A stretch of 47,903 nt of DNA from Comamonadaceae bacterium (GCA_947450645.1 CANFWH010000014.1:1-47903), one strand, 5' to 3'; shown: positions 10,123-19,099, numbered from the stretch's first letter. The notes: a model not told the origin generated them from the sequence alone. Program-made: numbers and translations.

Positions 10123-10898
10123 TGCTGAAACACCTTCTTCACCAATATTTGCAAGACCTCGCCTACGCAAATCAGCGCAATGATGCACAGCACAATGCCA
10201 AACACAAAGTCGTAGTCGTAACGCTGAAACGCTGAGAACAGCGTGCCACCAATGCCGCCCGCGCCCACAATGCCAATCATGGTGGAGTTGCGCAAATTGG
10301 AGTCGGTCTCATAGGCAATAAAGCCAATCAAGCGATACAGCACTTGCGGCAACACGGCAAAGGTGAGCACACTCATAAACGGAGCGCCCGTCGCACGCAC
10401 CGCTTCAATTTGCTTCATCGAAATCTCTTCAACCGCCTCGGTCAGCAGCTTGCCCAAAAACCCAATCGATGCGACGGTGAGTGCCAGCACGCCCGCTAGT
10501 GCACCAAAGCCCACTGCCTTGACAAACAAGATCGCCACGATGACAGGGTGAAAGGTTCGGCATAGCGTGACGAAGGCGCGCACTGGCCACGTCACGACCG
10601 CAGGCATCAAGTTGCGTGCGCCTGCAACGGCAATCGGAATGGAGATCAGTACACCCAGTGCCGAGGCAAGAATAGCGATTTCTACGCTCTCGGTCATGCC
10701 ATTGATCAGCTCTTGACTCGGTTGGAACACAGGCGGAAGCATGCGGTGCAAAAATTTGGCGGCATTGCCAAGCCCCAGTACAAAACGCTCCCATGTAATC
10801 TCTAACCTTGAACTTGATAGCGCAAAGAAGATGAGGAATAAAACGCCGCCTATTTTGAAGGCGGGTGAGTAGCCGAAAGGTTTTATGTTGCTAGCCAC
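10119..10898 (-). CDS. phnE: Phosphonate-type ABC transporter permease (first PhnE)
   Basis: This 259-residue inner membrane permease is related to the product of the next gene. The coupling loop reads [21 protein letters not shown], and a conserved [11 protein letters not shown] stretch follows it. Its first 16 bases overlap the end of phnC, and its stop overlaps the start of the second permease, so the operon is tightly packed. Two consecutive PhnE paralogues are common in phosphonate transporter operons. Confidence 0.91.
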   Translation of the reverse strand: MASNIKPFGYSPAFKIGGVLFLIFFALSSSRLEITWERFVLGLGNAAKFLHRMLPPVFQPSQELINGMTESVEIAILASALGVLISIPIAVAGARNLMPAVVTWPVRAFVTLCRTFHPVIVAILFVKAVGFGALAGVLALTVASIGFLGKLLTEAVEEISMKQIEAVRATGAPFMSVLTFAVLPQVLYRLIGFIAYETDSNLRNSTMIGIVGAGGIGGTLFSAFQRYDYDFVFGIVLCIIALICVGEVLQILVKKVFQQ

Positions 10899-11674
10899 GA
10901 TGTGCCGCCGTAAATATCGTTCAACATATCGTCGCTCAAAGTACTCGCTGTGCCATCAAACACCACCTTGCCGCCGCGCATGCCCACAATGCGATCGGCA
11001 AAGCGCTTGGCCAGCGCTACATCGTGCATGTTGACGATCACGGGGATGCCGCGTTCACGTCCTTGTGCGCGGAGCAACTCCATAATTTCGACCGATGTTT
11101 TGGGGTCTAGCGAGCTGGTGGGTTCGTCCGCTAAAAGAAGTGCAGGGCGCTGCATCAAAGCCCGTGCAATGCCCACCCGCTGGCGCTGCCCGCCAGATAA
11201 GCTGTCGGCGCGTTGGTTGGCAAAATTTTCTAAGCCAACGATGGCAAGTAGCTCCTGCGCGTAAGCAATATCTGCCTCATCAAACTTGCGTCGCCACGCG
11301 TTAAAAGCGCCGATGTACCCCAGCCGCCCTGTCAGCAAATTCTCCATCACCGACAAGCGTTCGACCAAGTTGTATTCTTGAAAAACCATGCCAATAGAAC
11401 GACGTGCTGCCCGCAGGCCACGTCCAGAAAGGCTCACAAGATCGATGCTCTGTGAAGGCTTATCCGATAAGGCCTGCGCGGCAGAGGGTGTAAAAAACAT
11501 GCTACCAGAGGTCGGATCAACCAATCGATTGATACAGCGCAGCAGCGTTGACTTTCCCGTTCCACTCGCGCCAATGATGGCAGTCAATCCTGCGCCATCA
11601 ACGGTGAGGTTGATGGCGCTAAGAACGGGCTTGCCAGCGACGTATGACTTACTAAGATTTTGGATACGAAGCAT
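10883..11674 (-). CDS. phnC: Phosphonate-type ABC transporter ATP-binding protein PhnC
   Basis: This cytosolic ATPase powers the importer. Walker A is GASGTGKST (residues 35-43), the ABC signature is LSGGQRQ (159-165), and Walker B is LLLADEP (about 179-185), followed by SSLD. The length of 263 is typical. Residues around 62-80 ([19 protein letters not shown]) look longer than the loop usual for PhnC, and this extra piece is where the dispersed CTTATCC-N5-GGC motif sits (11459-11473), so it may reflect an insertion. The start codon overlaps the phnD stop by one base (TAATG). Confidence 0.93.
   Translation of the reverse strand: MLRIQNLSKSYVAGKPVLSAINLTVDGAGLTAIIGASGTGKSTLLRCINRLVDPTSGSMFFTPSAAQALSDKPSQSIDLVSLSGRGLRAARRSIGMVFQEYNLVERLSVMENLLTGRLGYIGAFNAWRRKFDEADIAYAQELLAIVGLENFANQRADSLSGGQRQRVGIARALMQRPALLLADEPTSSLDPKTSVEIMELLRAQGRERGIPVIVNMHDVALAKRFADRIVGMRGGKVVFDGTASTLSDDMLNDIYGGTSWLAT
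11459..11473 (+). repeat. CTTATCC-N5-GGC motif, copy 2
   Basis: The spacer is GATAA. With neighbours it reads AGGCTTATCCGATAAGGCCT, a near palindrome. It lies in phnC, where its complement encodes ALSDKPS in a loop that appears longer than normal. Confidence 0.6.
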
Positions 11675-12633
11675 TATTTCTTTGCCGCTGCTTCTGCGGC
11701 TTTATCCACAATCCTCACTACATCCCAATCCTTGGCATAGTTGATGGAGACAAATCGATCTGCGCCATCAAAATCTTTTTGCATAGAAGCTGGAAAGCGA
11801 TAGTCCGCAAAGCATTTCAGCATCTTGGTGGCAAGCGCGGGTTCTAGGTCATGCGCATAGGCAAACGACGAAGTGGGGAAACGCTGGCTACGGTAGATGA
11901 CGCGAAAGTCGGACTCTTTGATTTGTCCACGCTCGGCCATGCGCTCAAACACATCGCTTGCCACATGCGCCGCGTCGTAGTCGCCCGTGGCGACACCGAG
12001 CACTGATTGGTCGTGCTTGCCCGAAAATTTGATGTCGTAATCTTTGCCTGGTGTCAGGCCTAGTAAAGGCAAGAGGGCAATGGGGGCGAGATTGCCCGAG
12101 TTGGATGAAGGCGACGTATGTGCAACCCTCTTACCCTTCAAATCCGTCAAGGTTTTATACGGGCTAGAAGCCTTGACGATAGTGATTAAGTTGTAGCCTT
12201 GAAAGCCCTTGGCATCGCCCTTGACCGCAAACGGAATCGCCCCTGCTTTGTTGACCGCAAACACGGTCGGTCCTGTGGAAAAGCCCGCCACATGCAGCCT
12301 GCCCGAGCGCATGGCTTCAATTTCGGCAGCGTTGCTTTGTACTTGGTAGAACTTGACCGCCTTGCCTGTGCACTGCGCCAAATAGTCGGTGAAAGGTTTA
12401 AACACGTTCTCGTATTTGGCAGGGTCTTCCACGGGCGTATAGGTAAAGATCAGCGTGCTGGGGTTTTTCCATTTCGATGAATCAGTCGGCACATCGGCCA
12501 CCATGTCTTTGTTAGCATCACAGTACAGCGCGTCCAAGTCGCCGCGATTGGCACAGGCGGTTTGGGCAAAACTTATTTGAGTAAATAGCAATAAAGTCGT
12601 AGCGGTCAGAAGTGATTTCAAAAGTTGGGTCAT
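11674..12633 (-). CDS. phnD: Phosphonate-type ABC transporter periplasmic binding protein PhnD
   Basis: This periplasmic receptor delivers the substrate to PhnC/PhnE. The start at 12633 is chosen because GGAGGTATCCC lies just upstream and a clear signal peptide follows ([17 protein letters not shown], cleaved near ISFA); this gives 319 residues. Family features are visible: [22 protein letters not shown], then a [18 protein letters not shown] segment that in relatives holds the phosphonate group by helix N-termini. It is the first gene of the operon. No C-P lyase (phnG-M), phosphonatase or ptxD gene is in the window, so the imported compound remains open. Confidence 0.92.
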   Translation of the reverse strand: MTQLLKSLLTATTLLLFTQISFAQTACANRGDLDALYCDANKDMVADVPTDSSKWKNPSTLIFTYTPVEDPAKYENVFKPFTDYLAQCTGKAVKFYQVQSNAAEIEAMRSGRLHVAGFSTGPTVFAVNKAGAIPFAVKGDAKGFQGYNLITIVKASSPYKTLTDLKGKRVAHTSPSSNSGNLAPIALLPLLGLTPGKDYDIKFSGKHDQSVLGVATGDYDAAHVASDVFERMAERGQIKESDFRVIYRSQRFPTSSFAYAHDLEPALATKMLKCFADYRFPASMQKDFDGADRFVSINYAKDWDVVRIVDKAAEAAAKK

Positions 12634-12680
12634 GGGATACCTCCAAAAAAGAATGTGGGAATTTAAAGAGCAATTTAAGC

Positions 12681-13493
12681 ATGAGAAATATGACAAAGCT
12701 ATTAGAAATTTCCCTTGTATGGCTGCTTGCTACTTGCGCCCATGCTGACTCCGTTTCGCTGTATGCGGCGGCAGGCGTGAAAGCCCCATCCGAGGAAATC
12801 ATTCAAGCCTTCGAGCAGCGCACGGGACATCAAGTCATGCGTCGCTACGACACAGCAGGCGCGGCTGAGGCGCAAATGATCGCAAAGATCAAGCAAGGAC
12901 AATCCGCGAGCAGCTTGCTCATCACCACGCAAGTGCGGATCGCAAAAGCAAGCGAGAAAGGTGGCGCCTTGCATGGCGGGGAGGCTCGCGTGGTGGGCGA
13001 TACGCTGGCGGGCGTAGCCATCTCGAATGCCTTTGCGCAATTGCTTCGCGAGCAAAATGGCACTCGTGCAAGCCATACCGGCATTGGCCTAGCGGCCGAT
13101 TTGAAGCGCACGCTGCTAGCCGCCAAGAGCATCGCTTTTTCCGACCCGGCACGCGGCGCAACGGTTGGCACGCACTTTGTGCAGGTCATTGAGCGACTCG
13201 GAATCAAAGACGCTGTATTGGCTAAATCGCGCGTTGCCAAAGATGGCATCGAGACGATGCAATGGGTTGTTAGCGGCGAGGTGGATATCGGCATCACCCA
13301 GATGAGCGAGATCTTGCAAACAGATCCTGCCTTGCTGCTAGGCGCGTTCCCGCTAGAGCTTGAATTGGCTACACGTTACAGCAGTTGGATGGGCGCAGAT
13401 GCCAGCCCAGCGGTGCGAGATTTAGCGGCCGCGTTTGCAAGCGATGCGGGTCGTGCTGTGCTTGCTAGACACGGGCTGCGGGTGCCGAATTAA
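12681..13493 (+). CDS. Orphan periplasmic binding protein, ModA-like (molybdate-type, SBP type 2)
   Basis: The product has a signal peptide (MTKLLEISLVWLLATCAHA) and the start of a ModA-like fold: VSLYAAAGVKAPSEEIIQAFEQRTGHQV. A GVAISNAFAQLL stretch and a C-terminal ASDAGRAVLARHGL typical of this class follow. The start at 12681 is close to an alternative ATG at 12690. No permease or ATPase gene for molybdate lies nearby; its only transport neighbour is the phn operon, divergent across 47 bp. It could sense molybdate, tungstate or another oxyanion, or act with a distant transporter; ligand residues are not certain enough to choose. One of the long repeat relatives (13059-13088) lies inside it. 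Confidence 0.78.
   Translation: MRNMTKLLEISLVWLLATCAHADSVSLYAAAGVKAPSEEIIQAFEQRTGHQVMRRYDTAGAAEAQMIAKIKQGQSASSLLITTQVRIAKASEKGGALHGGEARVVGDTLAGVAISNAFAQLLREQNGTRASHTGIGLAADLKRTLLAAKSIAFSDPARGATVGTHFVQVIERLGIKDAVLAKSRVAKDGIETMQWVVSGEVDIGITQMSEILQTDPALLLGAFPLELELATRYSSWMGADASPAVRDLAAAFASDAGRAVLARHGLRVPN
13059..13088 (+). repeat. Long relative of the dispersed motif, copy A
   Basis: The copy opens with GGCACTCGTG (13059-13068), followed by CAA, GCCATACCG, five bases and GGC. The first ten bases and the spacing match the copies at 17112 and 31734, though the host gene is unrelated and the reading frame differs. Confidence 0.5.
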
Positions 13494-13496
13494 GCC

Positions 13497-13727
13497 ATGC
13501 CCGCACAGATCCTCCAAATCAAAGTCAAACCCCAATCTCGTGTGAGTAGCCTCACCAAGCAGGAGGATGGTACATGGTTAGCGCAGGTTAAATCTCTGCC
13601 CGTAGATGGCAAAGCCAACGAAGAACTCATCGCGCTAGTCGCCGCGCAGCTTGGTTGCCGAAAAGCGGATGTGTCGGTGAAGAGCGGGGCTAGTGGGCGA
13701 ATGAAGTTGGTAAAAATCGAGCAATAA
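13497..13727 (+). CDS. DUF167/YggU family protein
   Basis: This small basic protein of 76 residues belongs to the YggU family, conserved across bacteria and without a settled biochemical role. The recognisable pattern is IKVKPQSRVSS near the start, then DGKANEELIALVAAQLG, followed by SGASGRMKLVKI at the end. It starts three bases after the stop of the ModA-like gene and is probably co-transcribed with it. It is followed at once by a strong hairpin terminator shared with metK. Confidence 0.88.
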   Translation: MPAQILQIKVKPQSRVSSLTKQEDGTWLAQVKSLPVDGKANEELIALVAAQLGCRKADVSVKSGASGRMKLVKIEQ

Positions 13728-13755
13728 AAAAGGAGCTTCGCAGCTCCTTTTTTAT
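13726..13755. terminator. Bidirectional Rho-independent terminator between the DUF167 gene and metK
   Basis: AGGAGCT (13731-13737), loop TCGC, AGCTCCT (13742-13748), flanked by an A-run on the left and a T-run on the right. It can end transcripts from both sides. A second nested inverted repeat (CAATGC at 13761-13766 with GCATTG at 13783-13788) lies between it and metK but has no T-run. Confidence 0.9.
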
Positions 13756-13790
13756 TTCGTCAATGCCCGCTAGGGCACATCTGCATTGGC

Positions 13791-14951
13791 TTACACACTA
13801 GCCCGTAGCGCTGCTGCCTTGTCTGTATGCTCCCAAGTGAACTCGGGCTCGTCGCGACCAAAGTGGCCGTAGGCTGCTGTCTTTTGGTAGATGGGACGTA
13901 GCAAATCTAGCATTTGCACGATGCCTTTTGGACGCAAATCAAAATGCTCGCCGACCAATTGGCTGAGCTTTTCGTCGCTGATTTTGCCTGTGCCAAATGT
14001 CGTGACCATCACGCTGGTGGGCTTGGCGATACCGATGGCGTAGCTCACTTGGATTTGGCACTTGGTTGCCAATCCTGCTGCCACGATGTTCTTTGCCACA
14101 TAACGCGCGGCATACGCTGCTGAGCGATCAACTTTGGATGGATCTTTGCCTGAGAACGCGCCGCCGCCGTGCGGTGCTGCGCCGCCGTAGGTGTCCACAA
14201 TGATTTTGCGACCTGTCAGTCCGCAATCGCCTTGCGGACCGCCGATGACGAAACGTCCTGTGGGGTTAATCAGATATTTCACATCGCCCTTCATCAGCTC
14301 TTTTGGCATGATGGGTTTGATGATTTCTTCGATCACGGCTTCGCGGATCGCGGCGTGTTCCATTTCAGGCGCGTGCTGAGTCGAGATCACGATGGTGTCC
14401 ACGCTATCGACTTTGCCGTTGACGTATTTGAGCGTGACTTGCGATTTCGCATCGGGGCGCAGCCAAGGCAGGCGACCGTCTTTGCGCAATTGCGCTTGGC
14501 GTTCCATCAAGCGGTGGGCGTAGTAGATAGCCGCTGGCATCAGGTCAGGTGTTTCGTCGCACGCATAGCCAAACATCAGACCTTGGTCGCCTGCGCCTTG
14601 GTCTAAGTCCATGCCCGAGCCTTCGTTCACGCCTTGCGCGATGTCCTGAGATTGCTTGTCGTAGCAGACCATGACGGCGCAGCCCTTGTAGTCGATGCCG
14701 TATTCGGTGTTGTCGTAGCCAATGCGTTTGATAGTGTCGCGAGCTACTTGGATGTAGTCCACATTCGCGCCTGTGGTGATTTCACCAGCCAAAACAACGA
14801 GGCCCGTGTTGCACAGCGTTTCGGCTGCCACGCGGCTAAATTTGTCTTGTGTGAAAATTGCGTCAAGGATTGCGTCAGAAATCTGATCGGCCACCTTATC
14901 AGGGTGACCTTCGGAGACGGATTCCGAGGTGAAGAAATAGTCGTTAGCCAT
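13791..14951 (-). CDS. metK: S-adenosylmethionine synthetase (methionine adenosyltransferase)
   Basis: This enzyme makes SAM from methionine and ATP, feeding the methylations whose by-product SAH is removed by ahcY in this window. The 386-residue product is full length. Visible family motifs are [20 protein letters not shown] at the start, the hexapeptide-like [12 protein letters not shown] near residue 120, and the glycine-rich [19 protein letters not shown] near 265. The start is preceded by CAGGAGTTC. The gene is alone on its strand, ending at a bidirectional terminator. I looked for a SAM riboswitch in the leader and found none. Confidence 0.97.
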   Translation of the reverse strand: MANDYFFTSESVSEGHPDKVADQISDAILDAIFTQDKFSRVAAETLCNTGLVVLAGEITTGANVDYIQVARDTIKRIGYDNTEYGIDYKGCAVMVCYDKQSQDIAQGVNEGSGMDLDQGAGDQGLMFGYACDETPDLMPAAIYYAHRLMERQAQLRKDGRLPWLRPDAKSQVTLKYVNGKVDSVDTIVISTQHAPEMEHAAIREAVIEEIIKPIMPKELMKGDVKYLINPTGRFVIGGPQGDCGLTGRKIIVDTYGGAAPHGGGAFSGKDPSKVDRSAAYAARYVAKNIVAAGLATKCQIQVSYAIGIAKPTSVMVTTFGTGKISDEKLSQLVGEHFDLRPKGIVQMLDLLRPIYQKTAAYGHFGRDEPEFTWEHTDKAAALRASV

Positions 14952-15091
14952 TGTGTAGAACTCCTGTTAGTTGGCGCGTTGCCAGTTAAAGAGGAATTCT
15001 TTTGACTTTGGCGAACGCTTTAGCAATATTTTTTAACGTCGCTTTGCAAGTTGTTCAAATAACTCAGCGACGCCCGTATTTTAAATCCATT

Positions 15092-15958
15092 TTGAAACTA
15101 CTTTTTCAATTACTGTCATTTTTGCCGTTAGCTCTGTTGCACGCTTTGGGCGGCTTGTTGGGGTTGGCGGTATTCGTGATATCCAGCATTTACAGAAGTC
15201 GCCTACTCGCTAACGCTCGTCAGTCAAGCCTTGCGAGCGTGAGTGGCTGGCGAGGCTTATTGGCTGTGGCTTGCCAAGCAGGCATGATGGTGGCTGAGCT
15301 GCCGCGCTTGTGGTTAGGACGTTCTGTGCGTGTGCAGTGGAGTGACCGCGCGGCGCTTGATTGCACGTTTGCAGAGGCAGCATCGCACAGCAAAGGCATC
15401 ATCTTTCTCACTCCGCATTTAGGTAGCTGGGAAGTGGCGGGTCAAGCGATTGCGTCTGCCTGCAACGCCCAAGGCAAAGTGATGACGGTGATGTACAAGC
15501 CTGCCAAAAAGCCGTGGTTGGACGAGATCGTCAAAGCTTCGCGCAAGCGCCCAGGCATGGAGACGGTGCCTGCGGACGTGAGCGGCGTGCGCCAGACGCT
15601 GCGCGTGCTCAAATCTGGCGGCGCGATTGGTTTGCTGCCCGATCAAGTGCCGATGGACGGCATGGGCGTATGGTCGAGGGTGTTTGGCAAACCCGCGTAC
15701 ACCATGACGCTGGCCGCAAAACTTGCCCAGTCCAATGAGTGCCCTGTGGTCATGGTGTGGTGCGAGCGCCTAAGCGGTGGTTGCGGCTACCGTGTTTTCA
15801 CTCGTACCTTAGCGCTCAAACTGGATAGGGTTTTGGATGAGGTGGTGCAGCAAATCAACCATGCGGTTGAAGGCGCGATTGCCGAGCTACCCACGCAATA
15901 TCTGTGGAGCTATGCAAGATACAAAGAGCCCAAGAAAAATGGTCAGGTGGGCGCATGA
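15092..15958 (+). CDS. Lysophospholipid/lipid A acyltransferase family protein (LpxL/HtrB-like), first copy
   Basis: This membrane-bound acyltransferase belongs to the family that adds secondary acyl chains to lipid A from acyl-ACP. The reading frame has no ATG near its front. I choose TTG 15092, which yields MKLLFQLLSFLPLALLHALGG, a typical start for the family, over TTG 15002, which adds 30 residues of unlike character. The catalytic H-x4-D/E motif is represented by HLGSWE (about residues 109-114 with this start), with LLPDQVPMDG downstream. The end overlaps the second acyltransferase gene (ATGA), so the two are coupled. Which acyl chain and position each adds is not known. Confidence 0.87.
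   Translation: MKLLFQLLSFLPLALLHALGGLLGLAVFVISSIYRSRLLANARQSSLASVSGWRGLLAVACQAGMMVAELPRLWLGRSVRVQWSDRAALDCTFAEAASHSKGIIFLTPHLGSWEVAGQAIASACNAQGKVMTVMYKPAKKPWLDEIVKASRKRPGMETVPADVSGVRQTLRVLKSGGAIGLLPDQVPMDGMGVWSRVFGKPAYTMTLAAKLAQSNECPVVMVWCERLSGGCGYRVFTRTLALKLDRVLDEVVQQINHAVEGAIAELPTQYLWSYARYKEPKKNGQVGA
15256..15270 (+). repeat. Variant of the dispersed motif (CTTATTG-N5-GGC)
   Basis: It differs from the core at two bases but keeps the spacing and the plus-strand orientation. It encodes LLAVA in the first acyltransferase, so it may also be explained by common codons. Confidence 0.3.
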
Positions 15959-16917
15959 TGAGATTCTTGCCATTGCCCGTGCTGCGCGCCTTAGGCGCAG
16001 GTTTGGGGCTGATGCTTTATGCGTTGATGCGTAGCCGTCGCCATACTGTTCGGGTGAATTTGCAGCTGTGTTTTCCAAAGCGTTCAGCGACCGAGCGCGA
16101 AGCCGATGTGCGCGAAGTCTTTGTCCATTTCGCACAAAGCTGGTTAGACCGATTTTGGTTATGGCATGGCTCGCAAGCCACATTGGCTGGTCGTTTGCGG
16201 ATCGTTGCTCTGGGAAGCCAATCTACGTCTGACTTAGCGAGCAGCGCCTTGTTTGAAACGGCTTTGTCAGGCGACGCGCCCATCGTCATTTTTGCGCCGC
16301 ACTTTGTAGGGCTGGATGCGGGCTGGACAGCGCTCAATACGCTGACGAACAAACGCTTTGCCACCATCTATTCCAAGCAAAAAAATAAAGCGCTAGACGC
16401 ATGGGTGAGAGCGGGGCGCGAGCGGTCAAGCGCGGAGCAAAAGCCGTTACTCATCGAACACTTGTCTAGCGTGCGTTCTGCTGTGCAATCCATGCGCAGG
16501 GGCGAGCCGTTGTACCTTTTGCCCGACATGAATTACGAGCCTGATGATTCGTTTTTCCTACCCTTCTTTGGCAACACCGCTGCCACGCTGCCTATCTTGC
16601 CGCGCTATGCAAAACTAGGCCGTGCCAAAGTTGTGCCCGTCATTACGCGCATGACGAAGTCAGGCTATGAGATTGAGATTCACCCCGCGTGGGACAACTA
16701 CCCCAGCGGTGATACAGATGCGGATTTAGAAGCCGATTCGTTGCGTATGAACCGCGAATTGGAAAACTGGATTCGCGCCATGCCCACGCAGTACTACTGG
16801 GTGCATCGGCGCTTTAAAGATCAACCACGAGACAGCGCTGGCATTAGCGGTCCGAACCCTTACGACGACCCCGATGGTTACAGGGCTAACGCAAAAAATT
16901 CTCAATCAGCTGCTTAA
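15955..16917 (+). CDS. Lysophospholipid/lipid A acyltransferase family protein (LpxL/HtrB-like), second copy
   Basis: This 320-residue paralogue of the preceding gene is probably the partner late acyltransferase of lipid A synthesis. The start ATG at 15955 overlaps the upstream stop; the ATG at 15958 is an equally plausible start one codon later. After an N-terminal hydrophobic segment (LPVLRALGAGLGLMLYALM) come RRHTVRVNLQLCFP and then HFVGLDAGW, which supplies the catalytic H-x4-D. LLPDMNYEPDDSFFLPFFG and the PTQYYWVHRRFK ending are both characteristic. Its last 32 bases overlap the convergent hydrolase gene. Confidence 0.9.
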   Translation: MMRFLPLPVLRALGAGLGLMLYALMRSRRHTVRVNLQLCFPKRSATEREADVREVFVHFAQSWLDRFWLWHGSQATLAGRLRIVALGSQSTSDLASSALFETALSGDAPIVIFAPHFVGLDAGWTALNTLTNKRFATIYSKQKNKALDAWVRAGRERSSAEQKPLLIEHLSSVRSAVQSMRRGEPLYLLPDMNYEPDDSFFLPFFGNTAATLPILPRYAKLGRAKVVPVITRMTKSGYEIEIHPAWDNYPSGDTDADLEADSLRMNRELENWIRAMPTQYYWVHRRFKDQPRDSAGISGPNPYDDPDGYRANAKNSQSAA

Positions 16918-17809
16918 CCAGCGCGGGCTTTTCATGCGTCACCCAGTGGGTTGCGTCGTCGATTTTGTGAATACGCAAGTCGGCAATAAAGTCATCCAAA
17001 CCATCCAGCAATTCGGGGCGAAGCGCGATGTCTTTCATGCCCCAAATGATTTGCGTGGGAACTTTGATGGTGAGCATTTCGCGTGGCAGTACGAGTGTGT
17101 GAATGGTTAATTCGGCACTCGTGGAAGCCTTACTGGACGTGGCTTTCGGGGCAGGTTTCATAGGTGAAGCGACATAGTAATTGCAGCCGCCAATCAATCC
17201 CATACGCCACACTTCGCGGAATTGATCTTTGACGCTGTCCGTCATCCAATGCGAGCTCATGTTTTCAAAAAATGGCCAAAGCCGAGCAAAGTCGTTTTCC
17301 ACTAACAAGGCTGGTGCGTCGGGGCGTGCGAGGAAGTTCATGTACTGACTGGCGGCTTGCTGCGCGGGCGACGATTGCAGTTCGCGCAGCATCGTCCCTG
17401 CGTGCGGCGAGTTAATGATGACCAGCTTTTTTTGCAGCTGCGGCAATTGGTTCGCCAAGTTCCAAGCGACTGCGCCTCCCCAGTCGTGCGCGATTAAACA
17501 CGCAAGTTGTCCGTCCTTGCCTACTTCCGACTCAATTAGCGCCGCGATGTCTTGTACCAAGTGCTTGGCGCGGTAGCTGAAAGCGTCTGCTGGACTGCTG
17601 GATCGCTCAAAGCCGCGTAGATTGGGGGCTACGGCACGATAGCCTAGATTGGCGTAGTGTTCTAAGTACTCGTCCCACACAAAGGCAGCTTCGGGGAAGC
17701 CATGCAAAAACATCAGCACAGGGCGGCCCTGCTCGCCGCAAGTGCGGATAGATAAATCAATGCCGTGGGGAAGGCGAATCATTGAGGTTTGGATCGTGGA
17801 TTCAATCAT
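16886..17809 (-). CDS. Alpha/beta hydrolase (epoxide hydrolase / dehalogenase-like)
   Basis: This 307-residue soluble hydrolase starts at 17809, supported by AAGGAGTCCCCC upstream. The oxyanion motif is HGFPEAAFVWDEYL, the nucleophile elbow is AHDWGGAVAW with an aspartate nucleophile, and the histidine is in DDATHWVTHEKP. An aspartate nucleophile groups it with epoxide hydrolases and haloacid/haloalkane dehalogenases and not with serine esterases. The substrate is unknown. A Ser/Ala/Lys-rich segment (PAPKATSSKASTSAEL) between cap and core is unusual, and its DNA holds one of the long repeat copies (17112-17143). Confidence 0.86.
   Translation of the reverse strand: MIESTIQTSMIRLPHGIDLSIRTCGEQGRPVLMFLHGFPEAAFVWDEYLEHYANLGYRAVAPNLRGFERSSSPADAFSYRAKHLVQDIAALIESEVGKDGQLACLIAHDWGGAVAWNLANQLPQLQKKLVIINSPHAGTMLRELQSSPAQQAASQYMNFLARPDAPALLVENDFARLWPFFENMSSHWMTDSVKDQFREVWRMGLIGGCNYYVASPMKPAPKATSSKASTSAELTIHTLVLPREMLTIKVPTQIIWGMKDIALRPELLDGLDDFIADLRIHKIDDATHWVTHEKPALVKQLIENFLR
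17112..17143 (+). repeat. Long relative of the dispersed motif, copy B
   Basis: TCGGCACTCGTG (17112-17123), GAA, GCCTTACT (17127-17134), then GGC at 17141-17143. It matches the copy at 31734-31765 in 12 contiguous bases, in GCCTTACT and in TGGC, on the same strand. In the hydrolase its complement encodes ATSSKASTSA. Confidence 0.55.
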
Positions 17810-17876
17810 GGGGGACTCCTTGCGTGCATGGTAAGCTAATGCAGTTACCACTCATTTCATTTTTACGGAGCTAGTC

Positions 17877-19001
17877 ATGCCAGGTTTACTTCCCAACGTC
17901 GATCCCCAAGGTCTTCTCGAATACTCGGTCGTATACACCGACCGTGCGGTTAATCACATGTCGGTCAAATTTAGAAATGTCGTTTGCGATATTTCTCGCA
18001 TGATTAAAAAAGTCTACAACGGCCATAGCTCTGTGCTGGTACCCGGTAGCGGAACGTTTGGCATGGAGTCCGTTGCGCGTCAATTTGCCACTGGCAAAAA
18101 AGTGCTGGTGATTCGTAATGGCTGGTTTAGCTTTCGCTGGACACAGATTTTTGACATGGGCAGCATTCCATCCGAATCTATCGTGATGAAGGCGCGTCAG
18201 GCCAAAGCAGGCGCACAAGAAGCATGGGCTCCCGCCCCGATTGAAGAGGTTGTCGCCACGATTGCCAAAGAGCGTCCCGCTGTCGTGTTTGCGCCTCACG
18301 TCGAAACAGCGGCGGGCATGATCTTGCCAACCGCGTACATGCGCGCTGTGGCCGATGCTGTGCACGCTGTGGGCGGCATCTTTGTGCTGGATTGCATCGC
18401 ATCGGGCACGATTTGGGTAGACATGGTCGAAGCGGGCGTGGACGTGCTGATTTCCGCGCCGCAAAAAGGCTGGAGCAGCTCACCTTGTTGCGCCATGATT
18501 GCGCTGTCTAAATTAGCTCGTGAGCGCATCGATGCAACCACCAGCACCAGCTTTGCCATGGATTTGAAGAAGTGGCTGCAAATCATGGAAGCGTTTGAAG
18601 GCGGCGGTCACGCCTATCACGCGACCATGCCAACGGATGCGCTCTCACGCCTGCGTGACACCATGCTAGAGACTGAGAGCTTAGGCTTTGCCAACGCCAT
18701 GGCGCTGCAACAAGAGCAGGGCGACAAAGTGCGCGCGCTGCTAGAAGGTCGCGGCTTTAAGAGCGTGGCAGCTAAGGGATTCCAAGCGCCAGGCGTGGTG
18801 GTTAGCTATACCGAAGACGCGGGCATTCAAAGCTCCAAGAAATTTATCGACCTCGGCTTGCAGACCGCAGCTGGCGTGCCTTTGCAGTGTGATGAAGGCG
18901 CGGACTTTAAGACTTTCCGCATTGGACTCTTTGGCTTAGACAAGCTGCACAACGTGGACAGAACCGTGCAGCATTTGGAGCATGCGCTGAATCAGATGTG
19001 A
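17877..19001 (+). CDS. Class V aminotransferase (alanine/serine-glyoxylate aminotransferase family)
   Basis: This pyridoxal phosphate enzyme of 374 residues is of fold type I. The early PGSGTFGMESVARQF pattern binds cofactor phosphate, HVETAAGMILP matches the substrate loop, and the Schiff-base lysine is Lys197 in SAPQKGWSS. Relatives move amino groups from alanine or serine to glyoxylate; a 2-aminoethylphosphonate transaminase role would suit the nearby phn transporter, but the sequence pattern does not specifically support that. A GGAG ribosome site precedes the start. It stands alone and ends in a strong terminator. Confidence 0.85.
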   Translation: MPGLLPNVDPQGLLEYSVVYTDRAVNHMSVKFRNVVCDISRMIKKVYNGHSSVLVPGSGTFGMESVARQFATGKKVLVIRNGWFSFRWTQIFDMGSIPSESIVMKARQAKAGAQEAWAPAPIEEVVATIAKERPAVVFAPHVETAAGMILPTAYMRAVADAVHAVGGIFVLDCIASGTIWVDMVEAGVDVLISAPQKGWSSSPCCAMIALSKLARERIDATTSTSFAMDLKKWLQIMEAFEGGGHAYHATMPTDALSRLRDTMLETESLGFANAMALQQEQGDKVRALLEGRGFKSVAAKGFQAPGVVVSYTEDAGIQSSKKFIDLGLQTAAGVPLQCDEGADFKTFRIGLFGLDKLHNVDRTVQHLEHALNQM

Positions 19002-19017
19002 GGTTGACCAACGCAAT

Positions 19018-19046
19018 AAAAACGCCGCTCATGAGCGGCGTTTTTA
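19018..19046 (+). terminator. Rho-independent terminator after the aminotransferase gene
   Basis: AACGCCGCTC (19021-19030) pairs with GAGCGGCGTT (19033-19042) and is followed by a T-run at 19041-19045. It separates the aminotransferase from the marR operon. Confidence 0.92.
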
Positions 19047-19064
19047 TTATGCTTTAAATTTGCC

Positions 19065-19093
19065 TTGACAATTATTGCCTAGGCAGGTATCAT
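19065..19093 (+). promoter_or_regulatory. Promoter of the marR-emr operon with a palindromic operator in its spacer
   Basis: TTGACA (19065-19070), exactly 17 bp, then TATCAT (19088-19093). The perfect palindrome TGCCTAGGCA (19076-19085) sits between the boxes, extended by AT pairs outside, and is the likely MarR site for autorepression. Initiation would fall at about 19099-19100, which is the A of the marR start codon, so the message would have no leader. Confidence 0.75.
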
Positions 19094-19099
19094 TGCAAC

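Noticed and set aside
13761..13788. Second hairpin between the terminator and metK
   Set aside because: The nested inverted repeats are short and have no T-run; the stronger hairpin at 13726-13755 explains termination.
14952..15091. Possible SAM riboswitch in the metK leader
   Set aside because: I read this region on the minus strand and found neither SAM-I/II/III-like cores nor a hairpin with a clear switch; only AT-rich promoter-like sequence is seen.
17886..18464. 192-codon open frame opposite the aminotransferase gene
   Set aside because: It lies wholly inside a conserved gene; its His/Arg-rich product is what the complement of such coding sequence gives.
17877..19001. 2-aminoethylphosphonate transaminase role for the class V aminotransferase
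   Set aside because: It would fit the phn transporter, but the genes are 5 kb apart, no phosphonatase follows, and the visible motifs fit the alanine/serine-glyoxylate group equally or better.
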